From positions 1 through 5,646 of the forward strand of contig CADCOU010000119.1 in assembly GCA_902803155.1 (NCBI GenBank): a stretch of 5,646 bases of DNA, in the 5' to 3' direction. Numbering within the stretch: position 1 is the stretch's first letter; each line of letters opens with the position of its first letter. The notes under the pieces were generated by a model. The model did no database searches. It was not told the origin of the DNA and worked only from the letters and a program-made list of their open reading frames with translations. Below, one piece after another: positions 1-5,646 of this stretch. This stretch comes from an uncultured Lachnospiraceae bacterium. Lineage in GTDB: Bacteria; Bacillota; Clostridia; Lachnospirales; Lachnospiraceae. The translations under genes were made by a program, and so were the position numbers.

Positions 1-627
1 CCGGCAGAGAGGCAGTTATTCTGGAAGTGGGCGGACCGGTTCGAGAAAGAATATGTCGGAGCGAACAGGCTTGCCGCCTGGGCACAGCCTGTGCGGAAGG
101 CGGACCTGAAAGACCTTCAGTGGTCCGGCGAGGATGTGCGCCTGACTGCGACGCTCTATACAGACCTTGGCCGGGGATACAATGAAGAGGACGCAATCCA
201 TACGGACACCGTGCTCTCCGGGGGCAGGTATGAGGTGACCTTCGAGATCACCGGTCCGGAGAAGATCCGGTCCATGCGGTTCGATCCGCTGGAGGGTACT
301 GCCTGTATCTGCGACCTCACATCGCCGGATGTCGAACTGAAACCGGTCAACGCTTCTGCCAGATGCAGGGGAGGCTATGAGTTCCTTACCATGGATCCGG
401 CATACCGGGTAAAGTTCAAAGCAGGAAAGAGCGCTGCGGAAAAAACAACAGATGGCGGTCAGGAAGACAGCGGACAGGTACGGACGATCCGTATCAGCGG
501 AAGGGTCGAGACCAGGGACGTGTACTGGGCACTCGCGAAGAGCCAGGAACTTCTTCGCCGCAGCCGGAGAGGCCCGCTGGGAGAGGCTGCATCCGCAATA
601 AAAAAAATAATAGGGCTTCGCGACTGA
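1..627 (+). CDS. C-terminal part of a polysaccharide-biosynthesis protein with a beta-rich accessory module (5' end outside window)
   Basis: The frame is open from the first base to TGA at 625-627, giving 208 residues; the true start lies upstream. A GTG at 91 is in frame, but reading continues before it, so it is probably internal. Residues about 1-30 are helical and charged (FWKWADRFEKEY). Residues 50-135 alternate in beta-strand fashion and carry two signatures, LYTDLGRGYNEED (52-64) and MRFDPLEG (92-99). From memory, such modules follow the catalytic domain in glycosyltransferases and SAM-dependent methyltransferases of clostridial polysaccharide loci. Residues 140-160 are a polar linker, and the end (QELLRRSRRGPLG to KKIIGLRD) is basic and helical, a common tail in these enzymes. 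No catalytic domain is visible, so the enzyme class is unknown. The gene lies 23 bases before the GT2-GT4 fusion gene, probably in one operon. An A8 run lies close to its stop. Coding status is secure; function is inferred. Confidence 0.85.
   Translation, partial: PAERQLFWKWADRFEKEYVGANRLAAWAQPVRKADLKDLQWSGEDVRLTATLYTDLGRGYNEEDAIHTDTVLSGGRYEVTFEITGPEKIRSMRFDPLEGTACICDLTSPDVELKPVNASARCRGGYEFLTMDPAYRVKFKAGKSAAEKTTDGGQEDSGQVRTIRISGRVETRDVYWALAKSQELLRRSRRGPLGEAASAIKKIIGLRD
600..607 (+). other. A8 run containing an in-phase A-AAA-AAA slippery heptamer (candidate -1 frameshift or transcript-slippage site)
   Basis: Eight A residues end the gene at 1-627. Bases 600-606 read A-AAA-AAA with both AAA triplets in the zero frame, which is the X-XXY-YYZ arrangement of -1 slippery sites. 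A purine-rich, SD-like GGGAGAGG (579-586) lies 13 bases upstream, comparable in kind to the stimulator of dnaX frameshifting. After a -1 shift, the frame avoids the TGA at 625 and runs without a stop into the ATG at 651. No strong downstream hairpin is visible. The geometry is seen directly; use in the cell is not shown. Confidence 0.3.
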
Positions 628-634
628 GCTGCAC

Positions 635-640
635 AGAGGA
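635..640 (+). promoter_or_regulatory. Ribosome binding site for the GT2-GT4 fusion gene
   Basis: AGAGGA lies 10 bases before the ATG at 651. It supports this start: the same frame is open upstream to a TGA at 378-380, but contains no ATG, GTG or TTG between that stop and 651. Confidence 0.65.
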
Positions 641-650
641 TATACAGCAT

Positions 651-3473
651 ATGGATACCAGAGCGATTGATATAGCAGTACCGGTCTATAACGGGTACGA
701 TGACCTCCTTCGGTGTGTGGAGAGTCTGAAAAAACACACGGATCTGACCAGACACCGTGTCATACTGATCGATGACTGCAGCCCGGATGAGCGGGTCCGT
801 TCTTATCTGCTGGAGACCTGTGGAGATCCGGTGGCTCCGGGCAGCGTGGAAGCAGCGACAAAGGACTGCGGCCTGATCGCCGTATTCAATGAAAAGAACC
901 AGGGATTTTCCGCGAATGTCAACATCGGACTCGCCTGGTCGGACCGCGATACGATACTCCTGAACGCCGATACAATCGTGACGAAAGGCTGGGTCGATAA
1001 GATGCAGGCCTGCGCGTACCGCTCCGTGCGGACCGGTACGGTCACGCCGCTTTCCAACGCGGCTACACTTGCGTCTGTTCCGGTCTTCCTTCAGGACAAT
1101 CCTCTGCCGGAGGGATATACGGTGGATACGTTCGGCGACCTGACGGAGCGGGTATCGCTGCACCGGTATCCGCGCATTACGGTAGCCGTGGGGTTCTGCA
1201 TGTATGTGAAGCAGGAGGCGTACGCGCTTGCCGGCGCGTTTGACGCGAAGACTTTCGGACGCGGCTACGGGGAAGAAAATGATTTCTGCTGCCGTCTGAG
1301 CATGCTCGGATACACACATGTGCTGTGCGATGATACATTCATTTACCACAGGGGGACCGGCTCTTTCGATACCGAAGAAAAGCGGGCGCTGACGGAGGAG
1401 CATGACCGCATCCTCCGCAGGCGGTATCCGGACCTGATGAAAGCCAATGATGATTACTGCAGGGAAAACCCGGATCAGGAGATCCGCGACAACCTCCTCC
1501 TGCACATGTGCCTGGACAATGGGAAAGAAAATCTTCTCTATTTCCTGCATCTGGACTTCCGGGAGATCGCGCGCAGCAATATCGGCGGGACGCAGCTCCA
1601 TGTCCGGGATCTGGTGCGCGGGGCAAAGGAAGACCGGAACGTATTTGTTGCTTCGAGGGACGGCAATGCCCTCCGACTGACGGTCTACCTGAAAAAGGAC
1701 GACAGGCTTCCCGCCTGGAGGCTGCTTAAGACCGAAGAGTCCGCAGACAGCGGCGTATGCCTGGTCTCGATGAAGTATCCGATCGGAGAAGAAGAACCGT
1801 TTCCCGTATTCCGGGATGAGCGGATGACACAGATCCTGAAGAACATACTGCAGTCATTTTCCGTTGATCTGGTCCACGTGCACCATACACAGGGACTGTC
1901 GCTGGATATCTTCCATCTGTGCAGGCAGCTCAGAATACCGCTCGTCGTTACGCTGCATGATTATTTCTATGCATGTCCTACCACAAAGCTTCTCCGGGAG
2001 GACGGGACATTCTGTCCGGAGAGGGGCTCATTCGCAGAGACAGATGAGAAGGTGTGTGCAAGATGCCTGCATCATAACTGCGGATACGGTAGAGTGCATG
2101 CGATCCGGATGTGGCGGGAGCGATGCCATGAAGCGCTTCTGTGCTGTGACCGGATCCTGTTTCCGAGCGCGAGCGCGAGAGATCTGATGCTGCAGGTTTA
2201 TCCGGACCTCGGGGAGCGCAGTGCCGTCATAGAGCACGGGACAGACGCCTCCTCGTCCGGGAGCACGCTGAATGAAGAGACCGGTGATGCGGTCCGTACG
2301 GACAGAGTGCATACCAGGCTGGATCAGCAGCCCGGAAATGAAGGCGGATTCCATTACATCGCGGGATGGGCTTATCTCGAGGGCGAGGACAGCCGGAATG
2401 TATCGGTAACGATCGAGATAAAGGACCAGGGCGGCAGAGTGCATTACATGCAGGTTGCGAAAAATGCCCGGCCGGATGTGGCTGCCGCGGCGGAGAGTGA
2501 TCTGTATCTGTGGAGCGGATTCCGCGCAGTGTTTCATGTGCCCGGCATGGAGGACGGAAGATACCGGATCCGCATCCTGCTCCATACCGGTGACGAAACG
2601 TGGACCGATGGGAAGGTCTATGCGGGAACGTACCGCAGGGCAGGGAAAGAGGCAGACTCTTCCAGGCAGGGGCATCTGAACGTTGCATTCCTGGGCGGCG
2701 TGACAAAGGCAAAGGGATCACAGCTCCTCTCGGAGGTGATCTCCTGCGGCGATAAGCGGTTCTCATATTATGTGTACGGAGAAGTCGGGGACAGCAGTGT
2801 GAAAGCTCCGAAAGGGGCGGATCAGGTGTATTTCTCCGGCGTTTACAGGAAAGACGATATCTTTGATCTTCTGAAGATCAGCCATATCGATGTCGCCTGC
2901 ATCCTTCCGGTCTGGGCGGAGACATTCTGCTATACGCTGTCGGAGGCATGGTCCTGCGGGATCCCTGTGATCGGGACGGATCTTGGCGCTGTGGGAGAGC
3001 GGATCCGGAAAACAGGCGCCGGATGGACGCTGCGTGCAGATGCGTCGAAAGACGATGTGATCCGCCTGCTTGAGCGCCTCCTGGATAACCCCGGGGAGCT
3101 TGAGGAGAAAAAGGCGGCGGCCGAAAGACTGAAACTGAAATCCGTGGACGAAATGAACGGGGAATACCGCATACTCTACGAGGAGCTGCTTTCAGGCAGG
3201 GAAGAAATTTCTGCGGAAGAGGGAGGCTGCCCCTCCGGCGGAGGCGATGCGGCGGACTGCGAATTCCTGTTCCAGGGGCTTGCGATGGGCAATCCTTCCG
3301 TGACCGGAAAGGGGGAGGCTGCTTCCATGAACCGCCTGCGGGAGGAGAACGAGATGCTCCGAACTTCCATTGAGATCATGAAAAATACGACTTCCTACCG
3401 GTTTGCAAGAAAGCTCTCGGAGGCGAACATCCCGTTTAAAGAGCCTCTGAAGAAAATGTTCCGAAAGAAGTAA
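651..3473 (+). CDS. Bifunctional GT2-GT4 glycosyltransferase with a domain inserted between the GT4 lobes
   Basis: A 940-residue cytoplasmic protein with no signal peptide or membrane segment, probably transferring two sugars in glycan assembly. Residues 5-260 are a GT2 (GT-A) domain: IAVPVYNGYDD at the first strand, DDCSPD (41-46), NQGFSANVN (83-91), the metal-site DXD variant LNADT (104-108), GYGEENDFCCR (205-215) with the likely catalytic acid pair, and H233. Residues 294-845 are a GT4 (GT-B) enzyme. Its acceptor lobe has NIGGTQLHVRDL (310-321), VHVHH (408-412), HDYFYACP (436-443) and EHGTD (528-532). Its donor lobe has VAFLGG (678-683), KAKGS (686-690) and an E-x7-E pair (E757, E765). About 125-140 extra residues with a beta-rich pattern (GWAY 572-575, ARPDV 606-610, SGF 622-624) separate the lobes. 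Five cysteines cluster at 442-477. Then come a Gly/Glu/Ala-rich linker (848-890), a short coiled coil (893-911) and a basic tail ending KKMFRKK. The GT2 motifs resemble rhamnosyltransferase-like enzymes, but donor sugars are unknown. Confidence 0.92.
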   Translation: MDTRAIDIAVPVYNGYDDLLRCVESLKKHTDLTRHRVILIDDCSPDERVRSYLLETCGDPVAPGSVEAATKDCGLIAVFNEKNQGFSANVNIGLAWSDRDTILLNADTIVTKGWVDKMQACAYRSVRTGTVTPLSNAATLASVPVFLQDNPLPEGYTVDTFGDLTERVSLHRYPRITVAVGFCMYVKQEAYALAGAFDAKTFGRGYGEENDFCCRLSMLGYTHVLCDDTFIYHRGTGSFDTEEKRALTEEHDRILRRRYPDLMKANDDYCRENPDQEIRDNLLLHMCLDNGKENLLYFLHLDFREIARSNIGGTQLHVRDLVRGAKEDRNVFVASRDGNALRLTVYLKKDDRLPAWRLLKTEESADSGVCLVSMKYPIGEEEPFPVFRDERMTQILKNILQSFSVDLVHVHHTQGLSLDIFHLCRQLRIPLVVTLHDYFYACPTTKLLREDGTFCPERGSFAETDEKVCARCLHHNCGYGRVHAIRMWRERCHEALLCCDRILFPSASARDLMLQVYPDLGERSAVIEHGTDASSSGSTLNEETGDAVRTDRVHTRLDQQPGNEGGFHYIAGWAYLEGEDSRNVSVTIEIKDQGGRVHYMQVAKNARPDVAAAAESDLYLWSGFRAVFHVPGMEDGRYRIRILLHTGDETWTDGKVYAGTYRRAGKEADSSRQGHLNVAFLGGVTKAKGSQLLSEVISCGDKRFSYYVYGEVGDSSVKAPKGADQVYFSGVYRKDDIFDLLKISHIDVACILPVWAETFCYTLSEAWSCGIPVIGTDLGAVGERIRKTGAGWTLRADASKDDVIRLLERLLDNPGELEEKKAAAERLKLKSVDEMNGEYRILYEELLSGREEISAEEGGCPSGGGDAADCEFLFQGLAMGNPSVTGKGEAASMNRLREENEMLRTSIEIMKNTTSYRFARKLSEANIPFKEPLKKMFRKK
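3464..3470 (+). promoter_or_regulatory. Weak ribosome binding site for the 548-residue GT2 gene, inside the end of the preceding gene
   Basis: AAAGAAG lies 9 bases before the ATG at 3480 and overlaps the last codons of the preceding gene. It is a poorer anti-SD match than the sites of the neighbouring genes. With only six bases between the TAA and the ATG, translation probably depends on ribosomes finishing the upstream gene (coupling; inferred). Confidence 0.45.
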
Positions 3474-3479
3474 CCTCTT

Positions 3480-5126
3480 ATGAAGATACAGAAACTATCG
3501 AATTACATCAGAGAATACGGGCTCCATGCGGCAGCCGTGCGTGCGGCGGACAGGCTTCTCAGACGCAAGGCGGAAGAGGTTTCCTATGAAAAATGGCTCC
3601 TTCGGAGCAGAAGGTCCTCCCGCGACTACGCAAGGATGGCGAAAACGGAGTTTGGCTGGAAACCTTTGTTCGGCGTGCGCGCCTATATGGATGAGGTGCA
3701 CCGGGCCCCGTTCATGCAGTCCCTGAACCTGCAGATCTACAGACAGTTCAGACCGTGCCGAAGCTGTCCGGAGGCAGAGTACATCCTGATCGCGGGAGAG
3801 AACTGCATCCTGGCACCGGATCTTCTGTGGCAGGCGGTGAACCTGCTGAATGAAGAGGGCCTGACGGCGTCTTCGCTGCAGGAAGCGCCCGCTCTGATCT
3901 ATTTCGATTCCGACAGGATCGGCGCTGAGGGCAGGAAGGGTGATCCGTCCTTCCGGCCTGAATATGATGCAGAGCTTCTTGAGAGCGTCAATTATATGGG
4001 CCGGGTCGTGCTGGTACGTGCGGATCTGGCTGCGGCGGCGCCCCTCCCTTCTGACGGAGAGGAGAGCCTGCACGCGTTTCTGAAGCGAGTCACAGAAGGG
4101 ATCCGCGTCCGCCCGGGAGAAGAGAAGAACGGCCCTGTGAGACATATCGCGCACATACTCTGGCATGAGACTGCGCAGACCGGCGCGGAAGAAGGCGGAG
4201 CGGAGAAAGCTTCAGCTCTGCACGATGAGTCCGGCCGGCAGCCCCTGGTATCTGTTCTGATCCCGAACAGGGACCACCGGGAGGATCTGGAGCGCTGTAT
4301 CGTATCCCTGCAGCAGGTGAACACATGGAGCAATCTGGAGATCCTGATCCTTGAGAATAACTCAGCCGATCCGGGGACATCTGCGTATTATGAGGAATTG
4401 AAAGAACAGGACGGCAGGATCCGGGTGCTGGAATACAACAGGCCGTTCAACTATTCCGCGATCAACAATTACGGAGCCGAAAATGCGAACGGGGAGTATC
4501 TGCTCCTCCTGAACAATGATACCGTTTTCCTGGAGAAGGATTCCATCGCTGAGATGGTCCGGCTGGCCGGGAGGGAGGAGACCGGCGCCGTCGGCGCGCT
4601 GCTCTGGTATCCGGACCATACCATCCAGCATGCGGGAATCATTCTCGGCCACGGCGGGATCGCGGGACACGCGTTCGCCGGAGAGACGTCCGCGTATGAT
4701 CTCGGGTCATTCCCCGGGGAGGTGTGCGGGGAAACGCACAATGTGAGTGCCGTGACAGGCGCCTGCCTGATGCTGAGAAGAGAAGTTTACCTGAAAGCCG
4801 GCGGGATGGATGAGGATCTCGCAGTCACATTCAATGATGTCGATCTGTGCATGCGTCTCCGGAGAGACGGGCGGAAGATCCTGATGTGTCCGGCGGCGCA
4901 GCTCCTTCACAATGAATCCGTTTCAAGAGGAGAAGAGGATACGCCCGAGAAGGTCGAAAGATTCCACAGAGAGATCGGAATCTTTGCCGGGAGGTGGGAG
5001 AGAGAACTGGAGGAAGGAGATCCGTTCTACAACCCGAATCTCTCGCTTACGGGAAGGAGCTGGACCTGCAGAGACGAACTGAGAGAGCGGGTCAAGCCGT
5101 ACCGTGCCTACATGAGGTTCGTCTGA
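3480..5126 (+). CDS. GT2 family glycosyltransferase with a degenerate first and an intact second GT2 domain
   Basis: A 548-residue protein without signal peptide or membrane segments, likely acting at the cytoplasmic membrane face. The N-terminus is helical and basic (YIREYG, then YEKWL at 36-40). Residues 62-230 match a GT2 domain only in part: SLNLQIYRQF (81-90), AGENC at the DXD position (105-109), IYFDSD (140-145), FRPEYDAELLESVNYMG (158-174) and HILWHE (225-230). The usual start strand and the sugar-nucleotide-binding middle are missing, so it is probably inactive. Residues 255-490 are a complete GT2 domain: PLVSVLIPNRD (255-265), LENNS (291-295), RPFNYSAINNYG (321-332), LLNNDT as metal motif (343-348), IQHAG (382-386), SAVTGAC (423-429), FNDVDLC (451-457) and H477 before ES.SRGEE. 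These are hallmark motifs of tandem-GT2 proteins in capsule, O-antigen and rhamnan loci, which usually have two full domains. It shares frame and likely transcript with the preceding gene. The donor sugar is not predictable. Confidence 0.92.
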   Translation: MKIQKLSNYIREYGLHAAAVRAADRLLRRKAEEVSYEKWLLRSRRSSRDYARMAKTEFGWKPLFGVRAYMDEVHRAPFMQSLNLQIYRQFRPCRSCPEAEYILIAGENCILAPDLLWQAVNLLNEEGLTASSLQEAPALIYFDSDRIGAEGRKGDPSFRPEYDAELLESVNYMGRVVLVRADLAAAAPLPSDGEESLHAFLKRVTEGIRVRPGEEKNGPVRHIAHILWHETAQTGAEEGGAEKASALHDESGRQPLVSVLIPNRDHREDLERCIVSLQQVNTWSNLEILILENNSADPGTSAYYEELKEQDGRIRVLEYNRPFNYSAINNYGAENANGEYLLLLNNDTVFLEKDSIAEMVRLAGREETGAVGALLWYPDHTIQHAGIILGHGGIAGHAFAGETSAYDLGSFPGEVCGETHNVSAVTGACLMLRREVYLKAGGMDEDLAVTFNDVDLCMRLRRDGRKILMCPAAQLLHNESVSRGEEDTPEKVERFHREIGIFAGRWERELEEGDPFYNPNLSLTGRSWTCRDELRERVKPYRAYMRFV

Positions 5127-5140
5127 AGCAAAACGCGGAC

Positions 5141-5147
5141 GGAGAGG
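5141..5147 (+). promoter_or_regulatory. Strong ribosome binding site for the final, partial GT2 gene
   Basis: GGAGAGG sits 7 bases before the ATG at 5155, the best placed Shine-Dalgarno site in the window. It fixes the start of the gene that runs off the window end. Confidence 0.7.
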
Positions 5148-5154
5148 GAAAGAC

Positions 5155-5646
5155 ATGCCGAATCAGAAACAGGATCAGAAGAGCACGTCAGGAAAGGCGT
5201 TCCGCTATCTCCGCAGCAGGGGGGTAAAGGAGTTTGCATCCCATGCGGCAGAGAAGGTGCGCGGCAGGACATTTGATTATCAGCGGTGGATCCGCTCGCA
5301 GGAGCCGTCTTCCGCCATGGTGGGATATCAGAAGAAACTGCGCTTTTTCCGGATGCCGGACGTCTGCGTCTTCGTCCTTCGCCCGGATACGGCGGCGCAT
5401 ACAAACGAACAGACACTGCAGTCCGTGCGAAGCCAGACCTATCAGAAAGTCTCTGCGGCGGACATGCTGACCACACATATCAGCGATGATTCCTTTGTAC
5501 TCTACATCAGGAACGGCGATCTGCTTACACGGGACGCCGTATTCCGGATGGTGGAGGCGCTCCAGGGGGGAGCGGACGCTGTATACGCGGATGAGGATTC
5601 CTTCAGACAGGCAGACCGGGAGAACCTGTACTCCGATCCGCTGTTC
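5155..5646 (+). CDS. N-terminal part of a second GT2 family glycosyltransferase of the same architecture (3' end outside window)
   Basis: An ATG at 5155 with a good Shine-Dalgarno site opens a frame with no stop to the window edge (164 codons visible). The first 50 residues echo the preceding protein: a basic helical start, YLRSRG (18-23), HAAEKV (30-35) and YQRWIRS (42-48) against YEKWLLRS there. Residues 69-164 are a reduced GT2 domain: VCVFVLRPD as the first strand (70-78), TLQSVRSQTY (87-96), FVLYIRNGDLL at the metal-motif position (114-124), DAVYADED (141-148) and YSDPLF (159-164). Only 24 residues separate QTY from the GD of the metal motif; full GT2 domains have about twice that, including the DD.S and N.G.s.A.N motifs, which are absent here. 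By analogy with its neighbour, an intact second GT2 domain should follow beyond the window. It starts 28 bases after the upstream stop, so it is probably co-transcribed. The two genes look like an old duplication; donor and acceptor are unknown. Confidence 0.85.
   Translation, partial: MPNQKQDQKSTSGKAFRYLRSRGVKEFASHAAEKVRGRTFDYQRWIRSQEPSSAMVGYQKKLRFFRMPDVCVFVLRPDTAAHTNEQTLQSVRSQTYQKVSAADMLTTHISDDSFVLYIRNGDLLTRDAVFRMVEALQGGADAVYADEDSFRQADRENLYSDPLF

Noticed and set aside
91..627. Treating the GTG at 91 as the true start of gene 1
   Set aside because: The same frame is open to base 1 with a plausible helical sequence, and no convincing Shine-Dalgarno site precedes 91; the gene is better read as truncated by the window.
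628..648. Possible hairpin GCTG/CAGC just before gene 2, as attenuator or frameshift stimulator
   Set aside because: The stem is four pairs with a 13-base loop and no U-tract, too weak to support a regulatory claim.
459..1601. A 380-codon open frame on the minus strand across the end of gene 1 and the start of gene 2
   Set aside because: It lies fully antisense to clear GT2 coding sequence, its translation is rich in Arg/His/Ile without any recognisable motif, and long antisense frames are expected in G+C-rich coding DNA.
2028..2766. Overlapping minus-strand open frames opposite the GT4 region
   Set aside because: Two different frames are open over the same bases opposite a conserved plus-strand enzyme, and neither translation shows domain-like sequence.
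3495..4166. A 223-codon minus-strand open frame opposite the start of the 548-residue GT2 gene
   Set aside because: It is antisense to a region matching GT2 landmarks, and its own translation is compositionally odd with no known motif.
3524..5251. Eleven-base match CCATGCGGCAG at 3524-3534 and 5241-5251 near the starts of the two GT2 genes
   Set aside because: It encodes His-Ala-Ala in both proteins but at different distances from the Y..W signature; it is best explained by shared codon use in diverged paralogues, not a functional DNA repeat.

Overview
The window lies inside a surface-polysaccharide (capsule, O-antigen-like or cell-wall glycan) biosynthesis locus. All genes are on the + strand and tightly packed, with gaps of 23, 6 and 28 bases. 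Two genes are complete and two are cut by the window edges. I see no promoter, terminator, RNA gene, mobile element, CRISPR or long repeat, so the window is most simply the middle of one long operon. No gene-free stretch exceeds 30 bases.

Organism: the DNA is moderately G+C-rich (roughly 55-60% by eye), starts are ATG, and two of the three starts have purine-rich Shine-Dalgarno sites. The proteins are of a type common in anaerobic Clostridia such as Lachnospiraceae: multi-domain GT2 glycosyltransferases with an N-terminal helical Y..W signature, and proteins carrying an 'LY.D.G.G..EED' beta-rich module. A G+C-rich clostridial (Lachnospiraceae-like) bacterium is my best guess; it is an inference from style, not from a marker gene.

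Layout: (1) bases 1-627, the C-terminal end of a protein with a beta-rich accessory module. (2) Bases 651-3473, a 940-residue fusion of a GT2 (GT-A fold) and a GT4 (GT-B fold) glycosyltransferase, with an extra beta-rich domain between the two GT4 lobes and a coiled-coil/basic tail. (3) Bases 3480-5126, a 548-residue GT2 enzyme with a shrunken, apparently dead first GT2 domain and an intact second one. (4) Bases 5155 to the window end, the start of a second protein of the same architecture.

Together these enzymes would add successive sugars to a lipid-linked or growing glycan on the cytoplasmic face of the membrane: at least three intact or predicted catalytic domains (GT2 and GT4 in gene 2, the second GT2 in gene 3), with another expected from gene 4 beyond the window. 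Donor and acceptor sugars cannot be read from the sequence.

Most worth checking: an in-phase A-AAA-AAA slippery heptamer at the end of gene 1, from which a -1 shift reads without a stop into gene 2; the domain inserted between the GT4 lobes; and the same compact loss within the first GT2 domain of genes 3 and 4. I found no convincing sign of a wholly new kind of system; this looks like an unusual arrangement of known glycosyltransferase modules.
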